From: Bacillus sp. HSf4
GTDB taxonomy: Bacteria; Bacillota; Bacilli; Bacillales; Bacillaceae
Direction: 5' to 3'
Length of the DNA: 64,000 nucleotides
Assembly: GCF_029537375.1 (NCBI RefSeq)
Contig: NZ_CP120679.1
Coordinates: 2,530,001 to 2,594,000, forward strand
The translations under genes and the position numbers were made by a program. The notes below the pieces were generated by a model. That model searched no databases. It saw nothing but the letters and a program-made list of their open reading frames with translations, and was not told where the DNA came from. How positions within the stretch are numbered: the stretch's first letter is position 1; each line of letters opens with the position of its first letter. Below, in pieces: positions 43,093 through 52,781 of this stretch.

Positions 43093-43207
43093 TACTTTTT
43101 GAAAAATTACTTATAATCCCTTTTATACGCCTTGTTGAAACAACCGAAACAGAACCTTACCCGCCTGTCATATTGCATATAAATAGAATTTTTATACACA
43201 AAAAAAG

Positions 43208-43231
43208 GCCTGCCGCAAATGATCGGCAGGC
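43208..43231 (-). terminator. Terminator of brxB
   Basis: GCCTGCCG / CGGCAGGC with an 8-base loop, followed by CTTTTTTT on the minus strand. Confidence 0.85.
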
Positions 43232-43239
43232 GTGTGTTC

Positions 43240-43671
43240 TTATACTTCTTCACAATATTCTTCAAACAATCCTTGAAGCTTCGTGATGACAGCCATCGGC
43301 TCATAGCCTTCTATTTCATGGCGTTCCACCATTTTTACAATTTTGCCGTCCTTTAATAAAGCAAATGACGGGGAGGAAGGCGGATACCCTTCAAAATATT
43401 CTCTTGCTCTTGCGGTGGCTTCTTTATCCTGCCCCGCAAATACGGTGACAAGCTGGTCGGGCCGCTTGTCATAATGAACTGCGTGATATGCGGCAGGGCG
43501 TGCGATTCCCCCGGCGCAGCCGCAGACTGAGTTGACCATGACAAGTGTAGTGCCTTTTTTCGTCAGCGCCTCGTCCACTTCTTCTGCACTTTTAAGCTCC
43601 TGGTAGCCGGCTGCCGTTATTTCCTGTCTGGCTTGGCGGACGACATCATTCATAAATAAATTAAAATCCAT
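43240..43671 (-). CDS. brxB: Bacilliredoxin BrxB (YqiW)
   Basis: This 143-residue thioredoxin-fold protein removes bacillithiol from mixed disulfides on oxidised cytoplasmic proteins. The active site is [10 protein letters not shown] (Cys50 and Cys52), the CGC motif that defines bacilliredoxins. The C-terminus has [15 protein letters not shown]. It starts at the ATG at 43671 with AAGGTGAAC, not at the open position 96 bases upstream. It lies beside bmrU as in B. subtilis. Confidence 0.92.
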   Translation of the reverse strand: MDFNLFMNDVVRQARQEITAAGYQELKSAEEVDEALTKKGTTLVMVNSVCGCAGGIARPAAYHAVHYDKRPDQLVTVFAGQDKEATARAREYFEGYPPSSPSFALLKDGKIVKMVERHEIEGYEPMAVITKLQGLFEEYCEEV

Positions 43672-43860
43672 GTTCACCTTAAGATCTCTCCTTTTTAGCC
43701 GCTTTAGAACCAAGCAGCTGTATGATCCATCTTTTCTAATGATACTTGGAAACCGTTCATACCGCAAATCAGGTGTTTCATTTCCCCTTCAAGGGTTTAT
43801 CGGTTTAAGCAATCGGGGAAAAATAAACAAACAGACGACTTACAGACAAAGGAGAGCAAA

Positions 43861-44763
43861 ATGGATCGACGGAAAGCCTTATTGATTTATAACGGCAATG
43901 CCGGACAAAAAAACGTTGAAAAAACGCTCGGTACAGCGGTGCCGATTCTTTCCCAAGCCATAGATGAGCTGATTGTGAAGCAGACAAGACAAAAGCATGA
44001 TGCATTCCGTTTTTGCCGGCACATCAGCGAAGATATCGAGCAGATTTATATTTTAGGCGGAGACGGGACGGTCCATGAATGCATCAACGGTCTCAGTCCG
44101 CTTGCGGTGAAGCCTGAGATCGGCATTCTTCCCGGCGGGACCTGCAACGATTTTTCACGGGCGCTCCAGATTCCGCAAAATATCGGGCAAGCGGCGGAAA
44201 CACTTGTCAATGGTCACACCGTTGCCGTCGATGTGCTCAAGACGGAAAGCCATTACTGTTTAAACTTTTGGGGCATCGGCTTGATTACGGAAGCCTCAAG
44301 CCGGATCAATCAAACGGAAAAAGCGCTGTTGGGGAGGCTTAGCTATTTCACAAGTGCATTGCGGACAATCTCCGGCCTTAAGCCATTCCCCTTTAAGATG
44401 TCCATTGACGGAGAAAATCTGACAGATGAAGCGGTAATGATTATGGTGCTGAATGGCCATTTTATCGGCACGAGCCGCATTCCGCTTCAGGGGGCAAGCA
44501 TTTGTGACGGCAAAGCCGAAATCCTTGTATGCAGAAATACGAATCTGGCTGCATTAAAAGAGCTCTTCTCCATGGAAGAACCAGAGCTGGAACCATTTAA
44601 AGGAGAGCTTTCATACTATCAAGGCAAGTCCATCAAAGTAGAAACGGCAGCGGAAATGGACGCTGATACGGATGGGGAAATCTGCACAAAAGCGCCGGCT
44701 TCGATTGATGTGCTTAAGGGGCATCTGCGGATGCTTGCACCGGCAAATAGAGAAAAAAGCTGA
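43861..44763 (+). CDS. bmrU: Diacylglycerol kinase-family protein BmrU
   Basis: This 300-residue lipid-kinase-fold protein has the nucleotide motif YILGGDGTVHE (GGDGT at 66-70) and GILPGGTCNDFSRAL, both typical of DagK/YegS enzymes. A C-terminal beta domain ends in MDADTDGE. The place between brxB (yqiW) and bkdB is that of B. subtilis bmrU, which there precedes the multidrug pump gene bmr and its regulator bmrR. Neither is present here, since a terminator and then the bkdB end follow at once. Substrate, probably a lipid, is unknown. Confidence 0.82.
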   Translation: MDRRKALLIYNGNAGQKNVEKTLGTAVPILSQAIDELIVKQTRQKHDAFRFCRHISEDIEQIYILGGDGTVHECINGLSPLAVKPEIGILPGGTCNDFSRALQIPQNIGQAAETLVNGHTVAVDVLKTESHYCLNFWGIGLITEASSRINQTEKALLGRLSYFTSALRTISGLKPFPFKMSIDGENLTDEAVMIMVLNGHFIGTSRIPLQGASICDGKAEILVCRNTNLAALKELFSMEEPELEPFKGELSYYQGKSIKVETAAEMDADTDGEICTKAPASIDVLKGHLRMLAPANREKS

Positions 44764-44791
44764 TCCGTTAAAGGGATCAGCTTTTTTTTTA
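44755..44791. terminator. Shared terminator of bmrU and the bkd operon
   Basis: AAAAGCTGATCC / GGATCAGCTTTT with a 7-base loop and a long T run on the plus strand; the A run gives a T run on the minus strand as well. It overlaps the bkdB stop. Confidence 0.85.
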
Positions 44792-46048
44792 ATAAACAGA
44801 TGTATTCTCATCGATATGTTCAAGGATCTCTTTTACTCGGGCCAGGAATCGACCGCAGATCAGACCGTCGAGCACCCTGTGATCGAGTGACAGACAGAGA
44901 TTGACCATATCTCTGACAGCGATCATGCCGTGGTCCATAACGACCGGACGCTTCACAATCGATTCAACCTGGAGGATGGCCGCCTGCGGATGGTTGATGA
45001 TCCCCATGGACTGGACGGAGCCGAACGAACCGGTATTGTTCACCGTAAACGTCCCGCCTGACATATCAGCGCTTGTCAGCTTACCGGTTCGCACCTTATT
45101 CGCCAGCTCGGTGATTTCTCTGGCGATGCCCTTGATTGTTTTTTCATCGGCATGTTTGATGACAGGCACATACAAGGCATCTTCCGTCGCCACGGCGATG
45201 GAGATGTTGATGTCTTTTTTCTGAATGATTTTATCGTCGGCCCACATGCTGTTGACCTGCGGGAATTCTTTCAGCGCTTGCGCAACCGCTTTGACGAAGA
45301 AAGCAAAAAAGGTCAGGTTGAAGCCTTCTTTCTTTTTAAATTCGTCTTTTATTTTGTTGCGGTAGCTGACAAGGCTTGTGACATCGACCTCCATCATCGT
45401 CCAGGCGTGAGGAATTTCATGCTTGCTCTTGACCATATTGGAAGCAATGGCGTTGCGGATGCCTGTGACCGGAATTTCGATATCGCCCGCTGCGCTTTGA
45501 GGCGCAGGGCTCTCTTTTCGCGCAGGTTCTGGGGTCGGCGCCGCCTGTTCGGCCGGCTGATGATCAACTGCCGGCTCTTTTGCAGGTGTCACACCGGAGT
45601 CGATGATTTGCTGAATATCCTTCCTTGTAATCCTCCCGCCTTTGCCGGTGCCTTCCACCTGCTCCAAATCAATGTTATGCTCCCCGGCAAGCCGTAAAAC
45701 GGCAGGTGAAAAGCGTTTTTTATTCGATGTATCCGCGGGTGCCTGCTGCCGCCCTGCCGCTTCTTTCGGTTCTTCTGAAGCTGAAGGGGTCTCCTCTTTT
45801 GTTGTTTCATTTGTTTCGACTTTGCAGATAATGTCTCCAACCTGCAAGGTCTCTCCTTCTTTTCCGACGAGCTCGGTAATCGTCCCGGTAAAAGAGGAAG
45901 GCACTTCAGCATTGACTTTATCTGTCATCACTTCGGCGATCGGGTCGTATTTGTTGACATGATCCCCGACGCTGACGAGCCATTTGCTGATCGTCCCCTC
46001 GGTGACGCTTTCTCCGAGCTGGGGCATTGTCATCTGTTCCACTGCCAT
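44789..46048 (-). CDS. bkdB: Branched-chain 2-oxoacid dehydrogenase E2 (lipoamide acyltransferase)
   Basis: This is the core of the branched-chain 2-oxoacid dehydrogenase, transferring isobutyryl, isovaleryl or 2-methylbutyryl groups to CoA. In order: lipoyl domain (residues 1-80, lipoyl-Lys in VMTDKVNAEVPS), an acidic, Ala/Pro-rich linker, an E1/E3-binding domain (RFSPAVLRLAGEHNIDLEQV near 120), a second Pro-rich linker, and a catalytic domain with the His in LSLDHRVLDG near the C-terminus. 419 residues. It is the last gene of the operon. Its products prime branched-chain fatty acids. Confidence 0.95.
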   Translation of the reverse strand: MAVEQMTMPQLGESVTEGTISKWLVSVGDHVNKYDPIAEVMTDKVNAEVPSSFTGTITELVGKEGETLQVGDIICKVETNETTKEETPSASEEPKEAAGRQQAPADTSNKKRFSPAVLRLAGEHNIDLEQVEGTGKGGRITRKDIQQIIDSGVTPAKEPAVDHQPAEQAAPTPEPARKESPAPQSAAGDIEIPVTGIRNAIASNMVKSKHEIPHAWTMMEVDVTSLVSYRNKIKDEFKKKEGFNLTFFAFFVKAVAQALKEFPQVNSMWADDKIIQKKDINISIAVATEDALYVPVIKHADEKTIKGIAREITELANKVRTGKLTSADMSGGTFTVNNTGSFGSVQSMGIINHPQAAILQVESIVKRPVVMDHGMIAVRDMVNLCLSLDHRVLDGLICGRFLARVKEILEHIDENTSVY

Positions 46049-46069
46049 ACGATTGTCCTCCTTATGTGT

Positions 46070-47053
46070 TTAAAACTCGGCCAGTTCTCTCATTGCCGCT
46101 TCTGCTTTATCAGGATTGACCATAAAATATTTTTCCATTGTCGGCGCATACGGCATAGCCGGGACATCCGGTCCGGCCAACCGCTTAATCGGCGCGTCCA
46201 AATCGAACAAGCAATGCTCTGAAATGATGGCCGCCACTTCGCTCATGACGCTGCCTTCTTTCGTATCCTCGGTGATGAGAAGAACTTTGCCCGTTTTCGA
46301 TGCCGCTTCAATGATCGCTTCCTTATCAAGCGGATAAACCGTTCTTAAATCAAGGATATGGGCGGAAATTCCGTCTTTTTCAAGCCTTTCTGCCGCCTGA
46401 AGCGCAAAGTGGACGCAAAGCCCGTACGTAATCACGGTGATATCGTCGCCTTCCCGTTTGACATCGGCTTTGCCGATCGGCAGTACATAGTCGTCATCCG
46501 GCACTTCGCCTTTGATCAGGCGGTAGGCACGTTTATGTTCAAAGAAGAGCACCGGATCTTCATCGCGAATCGCCGCCTTTAAAAGCCCCTTCACATCATA
46601 AGGCGTTGACGGCATGACAATTTTCAGCCCCGGCTGGTTGGCAAACACGGCTTCAACCGACTGTGAATGGTACAGCGCGCCGTGCACGCCTCCGCCGTAA
46701 GGTGCGCGGATGACGATCGGACAGTTCCAGTCATTGTTAGAGCGGTAGCGGATTTTTGCCGCTTCGGAAATAATCTGGTTGACAGCGGGCATGATAAAAT
46801 CAGCAAACTGCATTTCGGCGACCGGTCTCATCCCGTACATGGCAGCCCCGATTCCGACGCCGGCGATCGCGGATTCCGCCAATGGCGTATCCATGACCCG
46901 CTCTTCTCCAAACTGGTCGTAAAGGCCGGCAGTCGCCTTAAACACGCCGCCTTTTTTCCCGACATCTTCGCCTAAAACAAAGACGCGGGAATCCCTTTCC
47001 ATTTCTTCTTTCAAAGCTAAAGTGACAGCATCTATATATGACATAACAGCCAT
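46070..47053 (-). CDS. bkdAB: Branched-chain 2-oxoacid dehydrogenase E1 beta subunit
   Basis: This subunit, 327 residues from the ATG at 47053 (GGGGGAATC upstream), joins E1 alpha in the thiamine-diphosphate-dependent decarboxylation of branched 2-oxoacids. The cofactor Glu is in FVLGEDVGKKGGVFKAT, and RAPYGGGVHGALYHSQS, the phosphate/ion loop and LRTVYPLDKEA are family markers. An open 33-codon extension upstream overlaps bkdAA and is not used. It lies 13 bases downstream of bkdAA. Confidence 0.94.
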   Translation of the reverse strand: MAVMSYIDAVTLALKEEMERDSRVFVLGEDVGKKGGVFKATAGLYDQFGEERVMDTPLAESAIAGVGIGAAMYGMRPVAEMQFADFIMPAVNQIISEAAKIRYRSNNDWNCPIVIRAPYGGGVHGALYHSQSVEAVFANQPGLKIVMPSTPYDVKGLLKAAIRDEDPVLFFEHKRAYRLIKGEVPDDDYVLPIGKADVKREGDDITVITYGLCVHFALQAAERLEKDGISAHILDLRTVYPLDKEAIIEAASKTGKVLLITEDTKEGSVMSEVAAIISEHCLFDLDAPIKRLAGPDVPAMPYAPTMEKYFMVNPDKAEAAMRELAEF

Positions 47054-47066
47054 TTGTGATTCCCCC

Positions 47067-48059
47067 TTACTCTGCGTAAACATGCCGCAGCGCCTCTTCA
47101 GGATCGGCATATGGGGCATGTTCGGCATAATCTGTTGCTTCATTGACAACATTTGTGATCTCGTCTGTCATTTCTTTTTCAGATTGCTCATCCAACAGGC
47201 CGGCATCTTTCAAGTATTGTGCGAATTTGATGATCGGGTCGTTTTTCTTCGCCTCCGCTACCTCTTCGCGCTCTCTGTAGCTTCTGTCATCATCATCACT
47301 TGAGTGCGGGGTCAGCCGGTATGAAATCGTTTCGATCAATGTCGGGCCTTCACCTCTTCCGGCACGTTCCCTCGCTTCTTTCACCGCTTTGTAAACTTCA
47401 AGAGGATCATTTCCGTCAACTGTCTGGCCGGGCATACCGTAGCCGACGGCGCGGTCGGAAATGTTCTCACAGGCCACTTGCTTTTCGTAAGGGACGGAAA
47501 TCGCGTATTTGTTGTTTTCACACATGAAAATAACAGGAAGCTTATGAACAGCGGCAAAGTTTGCCCCTTCGTGAAAATCCCCCTGGTTTGAAGAGCCTTC
47601 TCCAAATGTGACAAATGTCGCGATATTTTGATTGTCAAGCCTGCCGGCAAGCGCTACGCCGACAGCGTGGGGCACTTGTGTCGTCACAGGTGAAGACCCT
47701 GTGACAATCCGGTTTTTCTTTTGGCCGAAGTGGCTCGGCATTTGTTTGCCTCCGGAGTTTGGGTCCTCCTTTTTCGCAAAGGCGGACAGCATCAAATCTT
47801 TTGCCGTCATGCCAAAAGCGAGCACCACCCCCATATCTCTGTAATACGGGAGGACATAGTCGTTGTCGCGGTCTAAAGCGAAAGCTGCACCAACCTGTGC
47901 CGCCTCCTGTCCTTGACAGGAAATAACAAAAGGAATTTTCCCGGCGCGGTTTAAGAGCCACATCCGCTCATCAAGCTTTCTGGCTAAAAGCATGGTTTTG
48001 TACATTTCGATTGCTTGTTCATCCGTTAATCCCACTGCTTCATGACGATTATTGCTCAT
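47067..48059 (-). CDS. bkdAA: Branched-chain 2-oxoacid dehydrogenase E1 alpha subunit
   Basis: This thiamine-binding alpha chain of E1 is 330 residues from the ATG at 48059 (GGAGTGAAAAAC). The TPP motif begins GEGSSNQGDFHEGANFAAV near residue 168 and continues to CENNKYAISV. YRLTPHSSDDDDRSYR carries the Ser/Asp loop that in mammals is phosphorylated. The start is about 20 bases after lpdV. Together with bkdAB, bkdB and LpdV it makes the complete complex. Confidence 0.94.
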   Translation of the reverse strand: MSNNRHEAVGLTDEQAIEMYKTMLLARKLDERMWLLNRAGKIPFVISCQGQEAAQVGAAFALDRDNDYVLPYYRDMGVVLAFGMTAKDLMLSAFAKKEDPNSGGKQMPSHFGQKKNRIVTGSSPVTTQVPHAVGVALAGRLDNQNIATFVTFGEGSSNQGDFHEGANFAAVHKLPVIFMCENNKYAISVPYEKQVACENISDRAVGYGMPGQTVDGNDPLEVYKAVKEARERAGRGEGPTLIETISYRLTPHSSDDDDRSYREREEVAEAKKNDPIIKFAQYLKDAGLLDEQSEKEMTDEITNVVNEATDYAEHAPYADPEEALRHVYAE

Positions 48060-48081
48060 GTTTTTCACTCCTTCATGCTTG

Positions 48082-49503
48082 TTAAAAATGAATCGCTTTT
48101 CCATCCACGCCAAGAGCGGCTTCTCCGATGGCTTCAGATAGCGTCGGGTGCGGATGGATTGTTTGGCCGACCTCCCACGGCGTCGCATCGAGCACCTTGG
48201 CGAGCCCCGCTTCAGCAATCATATCCGTCACATGCGGGCCGATCATATGGACGCCGAGAATGTCATCTGTGTCCTCGTCAGCGACAATTTTGACGAAGCC
48301 GGCTGATTCGCCGTAGACGAGCGCCTTGCCGACGGCCTGAAACGGAAATTTGCCGATTTTGATCTTCCGGCCTGCCGCCTTTGCCTCTTCCTCAGTCAAG
48401 CCGACAGACGCCGCCTCTGGACTGGAGTAGATGCACTTGGAAACAAGCGAGTAGTCAATGGCATGAGGCTGATTGCCGGCGATGTGTTCAACAGCGGTGA
48501 TCCCTTCGTGGGAAGCCGCATGGGCAAGCTGCAATCCGCCGATGACGTCACCGATCGCATAGATATGGGACTCTTTTGTTTGATACATGCTGTTTGTCGC
48601 GATAAAGCCGTTTTCCACCTGTATATCCGTGTTTTCCAGGCCGATTCCTTCGACATTGGCCTGCCTTCCGACTGAAAGGAGCATTTTTTCAGCGGCAAAG
48701 TGTTGCGTATCTCCGCCTTTTTCTGCCTGTATGGTGACAGACTCCCCTTTTTCCAGAGTGTCAGGAAGCACTTTTGCCCCCGTGACAATCTTGATGCCTT
48801 TTTTCGTCAGCAGGGTTTGCATTTCTTTTGAAACGTCTGCATCTTCCGTCGGCAAAATCCGTTCGGCATATTCAAGCACCGTCACGTCAACACCGAAATC
48901 GGACAGCATGGAAGCCCACTCAATTCCGATGACACCGCCGCCGACGATCAAGATGGACTCCGGAAGACGCTCAAGCTCAAGCGCTTCATCAGATGTCATA
49001 ATCCGTTCACCGTCCGGCTCGAGCCCCGAGAGCGAACGGGGCCTTGAACCGGTGGCGATGATGACGTTTTTAGGGACGAGCATTTCATTTTCTTCTCCGT
49101 TCGCCATCTCGACAGATACCGTGCCCGGCATCGGCGAAAATATCGACGGTCCGAGAATCCGCCCGATTCCTTCATATACGTCGATTTTCCCTTTTTTCAT
49201 CAAATGTTTGACACCATTATAAAGCTGGTCAATAATCCTTTGTTTTCGTGTTTGAACCTGGGAAAACCGCAGTTCGGTTTCAGGAATCACCACTCCGAAT
49301 TCTTCCGCTTTTTGCGCTGTCCGATACACCTCTGCGCTTCTCAAGAGCGCCTTTGACGGAATGCAGCCTTTATGAAGGCATGTGCCGCCAAGCTTCCCCT
49401 TTTCCACAACAGCTGTTTTAAGCCCCAGCTGAGATGCTCTGATGGCCGCCACATAGCCGCCTGTACCACCGCCAAGAATGACGAGATCGTATTCAGTTGC
49501 CAT
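48082..49503 (-). CDS. lpdV: Dihydrolipoamide dehydrogenase E3 of the bkd complex
   Basis: This 473-residue flavoprotein reoxidises dihydrolipoyl groups with NAD. The FAD motif is [16 protein letters not shown] (residues 8-23), the redox disulfide [16 protein letters not shown] (Cys40 and Cys45 region), the NAD motif [13 protein letters not shown], and the C-terminal catalytic His in [16 protein letters not shown]. It overlaps buk by 11 nt. AGAGGAGGGAAAG precedes the ATG. Confidence 0.95.
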   Translation of the reverse strand: MATEYDLVILGGGTGGYVAAIRASQLGLKTAVVEKGKLGGTCLHKGCIPSKALLRSAEVYRTAQKAEEFGVVIPETELRFSQVQTRKQRIIDQLYNGVKHLMKKGKIDVYEGIGRILGPSIFSPMPGTVSVEMANGEENEMLVPKNVIIATGSRPRSLSGLEPDGERIMTSDEALELERLPESILIVGGGVIGIEWASMLSDFGVDVTVLEYAERILPTEDADVSKEMQTLLTKKGIKIVTGAKVLPDTLEKGESVTIQAEKGGDTQHFAAEKMLLSVGRQANVEGIGLENTDIQVENGFIATNSMYQTKESHIYAIGDVIGGLQLAHAASHEGITAVEHIAGNQPHAIDYSLVSKCIYSSPEAASVGLTEEEAKAAGRKIKIGKFPFQAVGKALVYGESAGFVKIVADEDTDDILGVHMIGPHVTDMIAEAGLAKVLDATPWEVGQTIHPHPTLSEAIGEAALGVDGKAIHF

Positions 49504-50599
49504 GACTTTCCCTCCTCTGGTTCGGATATTGTTTCGCCTTTTCTTCGCCGTTCAATACGCGAAAAGCGCCTTCAGCCAAAGCCTGCAGCTCATTTTCACC
49601 GGGTAAGACGACGACATCCGAAATCCAGTCTATGTATTTTCTGATCGAGGCAACAAATGATTTTCCATAAGCCAGCCCGCCCGTCAAAATGATGACATCG
49701 ACTTCACCCTTTAAAATGGCGCTGGCAGCCCCGATTTCTTTGGCGATTTGATAAGCCATCGCTTCATAGATGAGCGCGGCTTTTCGATCGCCTTCCTTGA
49801 TCATTTTTTCCACTTTTACGGCATCGGTCGTGCCGAGATAGCCGGCAAGCCCGCCGCCGCCAACGAGCATCTTCATGAGCTCGTCACGGGTATATTCGCC
49901 TGAGAAACACATATCGATCAGATCTCCGGCCGGAATGGTTCCGGCCCGCTCCGGACTGAGCGGACCTTCCCCGTGCAGGCCGTTGTTAACATCGATGACA
50001 CGTCCATTGTAATGAACGCCTGTCGTAATCCCGCCACCCATATGGGTGATGATCATTTTCATATCTTCATACCGCTTTCCAAACTGCCAGGCCGCTTTTC
50101 GGGCGACCGCTTTTTGGTTGAGCGCATGGAAGATGCTTCTTCTTTCGATTGCCGGGGTTCCGGAAATTTTTGCGACGGGAGACATTTCATCGACGACAAC
50201 GGGGTCGACGATAAAGGCCGGTATATTTAAGCCGTCGGCAATTTCCCTGGCGATGATCCCGCCAAGATTTGAAGCATGCTCGCCGGCATAGCCGTTTTTC
50301 AAATCCTCGATCATCGCGGCGTTCACTTCATATGTGCCGCCTTCAATCGGGCGGAGCAGACCTCCTCTTGCACAGACGGCGTTCAGTTTTGAAATATTGA
50401 TGCCCTGTTCATGCAGCGTCTCCAAAACAGCCTGCTTTCTGAACGCATATTGATCAATGATGGTTTCGAATTGCTTTAGCTCTTCCTCGTCATGACGGAT
50501 TGATTTTTCAAAAATGGAACGGTCATCGTGAAAAACGCCGATCTTAGTAGATGTTGATCCCGGATTGATGACGAGAATACGCTTTTCCTGTATTTGCAT
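49493..50599 (-). CDS. buk: Butyrate kinase
   Basis: This 368-residue acetokinase-family enzyme makes ATP from butyryl- or branched acyl-phosphate. The nucleotide motif [14 protein letters not shown] is at the N-terminus, and [35 protein letters not shown] and [12 protein letters not shown] are family landmarks. It works with Ptb to recover the energy of branched acyl-CoA. It lies 34 bases after bcd and overlaps lpdV. GGAGGTT precedes the start. Confidence 0.94.
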   Translation of the reverse strand: MQIQEKRILVINPGSTSTKIGVFHDDRSIFEKSIRHDEEELKQFETIIDQYAFRKQAVLETLHEQGINISKLNAVCARGGLLRPIEGGTYEVNAAMIEDLKNGYAGEHASNLGGIIAREIADGLNIPAFIVDPVVVDEMSPVAKISGTPAIERRSIFHALNQKAVARKAAWQFGKRYEDMKMIITHMGGGITTGVHYNGRVIDVNNGLHGEGPLSPERAGTIPAGDLIDMCFSGEYTRDELMKMLVGGGGLAGYLGTTDAVKVEKMIKEGDRKAALIYEAMAYQIAKEIGAASAILKGEVDVIILTGGLAYGKSFVASIRKYIDWISDVVVLPGENELQALAEGAFRVLNGEEKAKQYPNQRRESHGN

Positions 50600-50633
50600 T
50601 TCCTTGAACCTCCAGTGTATATAGGGGGTGTAA

Positions 50634-51728
50634 TTAACGTCTGCTTAAAATGTGATGGCCGTTTTGCAAAAATTGGCTTCTGGAATGGTGCATCCGTTCT
50701 ATCCGCTCCTCAGCCAGACGGTCCGCCGCCAAGTAAGTTGGAATTCGATCGCGCTTAGAGATTTCCAGAACCCGTTCGATGTTTCCGTAAATCCCTTCGA
50801 CTTTTTTCAGCGCGCGCTCTGCATTATAGCCGTATAGTTCGTCGGCGACATTGATGACGCCCCCGGCATTGATGACATAATCCGGTGCATAGACGATGCC
50901 CATGTCGTGGATCTGGTCCCCATGGCGGGTCTCTTTCAGCTGATTGTTGGCTGCTCCGGCAATGACTTTGGCCTTCAGCTGCGGAATCGTATCATCGTTG
51001 ATCGTCGCTCCGAGTGCACACGGTGCATAGATATCACAATTCTGCGAATAAATATCATCAGGGTCGACGGCGCGGGCGCCGAAATCCGCGACGGCGCGCT
51101 CAACAGCTTCTTTGTTAATGTCGGTGACGATCAGTTTCGCGCCTTCTTCGTGAAGATGGCGGCAAAGATTGTAGGCAACATTGCCGACGCCTTGGACAGC
51201 AACGGTTTTTCCTGCAAGTGAATCCGTTCCAAACGCCTCTTTCGCTGCGGCTTTCATCCCTTTATACACACCGTAGGCTGTGACAGGCGACGGATTGCCC
51301 GAGGAACCGAAAGCCGGTGAAATGCCTGTGACAAAGTCTGTTTCATCATGAATGATATCCATATCTTCAACAGTAGTGCCGACGTCTTCTGCGGTAATGT
51401 ATCTTCCGTTCAGTCCTTGAATGTAGCGGCCGAATGCCCGGAACATTTCTTCATTTTTATCTTTGCGCGGATCTCCGATGATGACCGTTTTGCCTCCTCC
51501 GAGATTCAATCCGGCCGCCGCGTTTTTATAGGTCATCCCCCGCGCCAGGCGAAGCGCATCTTCAATTGCGGCTTCTTCGCTTTCATATGTCCACATTCTC
51601 GTCCCGCCCAAAGCGGGTCCGAGCGTCGTATCATGAATCGCGATGATCGCTTTTAAACCGGACTGCTTATCTTGGCAAAACACCAATTGTTCATAGTCAT
51701 ACTGTTCCATATATCGAAATAGTTCCAT
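50634..51728 (-). CDS. bcd: Leucine/branched-chain amino acid dehydrogenase
   Basis: This NAD-dependent enzyme oxidatively deaminates leucine, isoleucine and valine to the 2-oxoacids used by the Bkd complex. 364 residues. The Lys-rich active site [18 protein letters not shown] is near residue 77, [10 protein letters not shown] lies just before it, and the NAD motif [17 protein letters not shown] is near 181. It sits 3 bases after ptb, with AGGAGGAATAAG for its ATG. Confidence 0.95.
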   Translation of the reverse strand: MELFRYMEQYDYEQLVFCQDKQSGLKAIIAIHDTTLGPALGGTRMWTYESEEAAIEDALRLARGMTYKNAAAGLNLGGGKTVIIGDPRKDKNEEMFRAFGRYIQGLNGRYITAEDVGTTVEDMDIIHDETDFVTGISPAFGSSGNPSPVTAYGVYKGMKAAAKEAFGTDSLAGKTVAVQGVGNVAYNLCRHLHEEGAKLIVTDINKEAVERAVADFGARAVDPDDIYSQNCDIYAPCALGATINDDTIPQLKAKVIAGAANNQLKETRHGDQIHDMGIVYAPDYVINAGGVINVADELYGYNAERALKKVEGIYGNIERVLEISKRDRIPTYLAADRLAEERIERMHHSRSQFLQNGHHILSRR

Positions 51729-51731
51729 TTC

Positions 51732-52643
51732 TTATTCCTCCTCATGTCGTCCTTCAGACGTGCATAACGCCAAAGCAATCGAATACAGCTTGTTTTCTGC
51801 GGAATCGGCCCTGCTTGTTAAAGCGATGGGCGCTTTTGCCCCTGCTAAAACGGCTCCCACTTTCGCACCCGCAAAATGAATCAATGATTTATAGAGGACA
51901 TTGCCTGTTTCAATTGAAGGAACAAGCAGGATATCCGCTTGGCCCGCCACAATCCCGGAAATGTTTTTATGCCGGGCAGCAATCTCTGAAATCGCGTTAT
52001 CCAAAGCCAGCGGACCGTCAACGATGCAGTCCTTGATTTGTCCTCTGTGATTCATCTGTGTTAAAGCAGCTGCATTCAATGTGGCTTCCATTGCAGGATT
52101 CACCGTTTCAACAGCAGCCAGACAGGCGGCTTTCGGCATTTGGACTCCGACTGATCTTGCGACGCGGACGGCATTTTCTAAAATTTGCTTCAGCTCTTCA
52201 AGCTTCGGATTGATATTCATAGCCGCATCGGTTACATAGATGAGCCTGTCAAACCCGCTGACTTCGAATGCCGCTACATGTGACAGCACGTGAGAGGAGC
52301 GCAGCCCGTATTCCTTATTTAAAACGGCTTTTAACAGGACGGCTGTCGGCACATTTCCTTTCATGAGTACATCCGCATTCCCGCTTTTTACAGCTTGAAC
52401 AGCGATTCTTGCTGAATCTGCGGGCGTTTCCGAATGGATGATATCAACATGCTGTTTTGAAATGTTCTGCTCTGTCATCATATGTCTGATTTTTTCTCTG
52501 TGCCCGATCAGCAAAAACCGGGCGAATTGCTTGTCAACCGCAAGCTTGACGGCTTGAAGCACTTGATCGTCTTCTGCATGTGCGACGGCGACCGTTTTGT
52601 TGTCGAGCTCCGCCGCTTTTTGAAATAGTTGTTTCAGCTTCAT
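51732..52643 (-). CDS. ptb: Phosphate butyryltransferase
   Basis: This converts butyryl-CoA or branched acyl-CoA to the acyl-phosphate used by Buk. From the ATG at 52643 (AGAAAGGTGG upstream) it is 303 residues; the open frame reaches 52883 but runs through the sigma-54 promoter and bkdR end. Family segments are LLIGHREKIRHMM, MKGNVPTAVLLKAVLNKE, YVTDAAMNINP and VPSIETGNVLYKSL. It is the first gene of the operon ptb-bcd-buk-lpdV-bkdAA-bkdAB-bkdB. Confidence 0.94.
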   Translation of the reverse strand: MKLKQLFQKAAELDNKTVAVAHAEDDQVLQAVKLAVDKQFARFLLIGHREKIRHMMTEQNISKQHVDIIHSETPADSARIAVQAVKSGNADVLMKGNVPTAVLLKAVLNKEYGLRSSHVLSHVAAFEVSGFDRLIYVTDAAMNINPKLEELKQILENAVRVARSVGVQMPKAACLAAVETVNPAMEATLNAAALTQMNHRGQIKDCIVDGPLALDNAISEIAARHKNISGIVAGQADILLVPSIETGNVLYKSLIHFAGAKVGAVLAGAKAPIALTSRADSAENKLYSIALALCTSEGRHEEE

Positions 52644-52682
52644 AGTACCCACCTTTCTAAGCAAACATCCGCACTCTTTATC

Positions 52683-52699
52683 ATGCAAGATTCGTGCCA
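52683..52699 (-). promoter_or_regulatory. Sigma-54 (SigL) promoter of the bkd operon
   Basis: On the minus strand TGGCAC-GAATC-TTGCAT matches the -24/-12 consensus exactly. It lies 40 bases before the ptb ATG. It requires activation by an enhancer-binding protein, here BkdR, encoded just upstream. Confidence 0.92.
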
Positions 52700-52741
52700 C
52701 TGTCAATAAAGCGGATCGGCTCAATGATCTTGTTTTAAAGT

Positions 52742-52781
52742 TTGCATGATTCTGCATGTTTAACTGCAACTTATTGCATGC
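52742..52781 (-). promoter_or_regulatory. Probable BkdR upstream activating sequence
   Basis: A cluster of TTGCATG-type repeats in both orientations (TTGCATGATTCTGCATG, CTGCAAC, TTGCATGC) lies 43-100 bases upstream of the -24 element and overlaps the last codons of bkdR. The position suits an enhancer. Confidence 0.55.
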
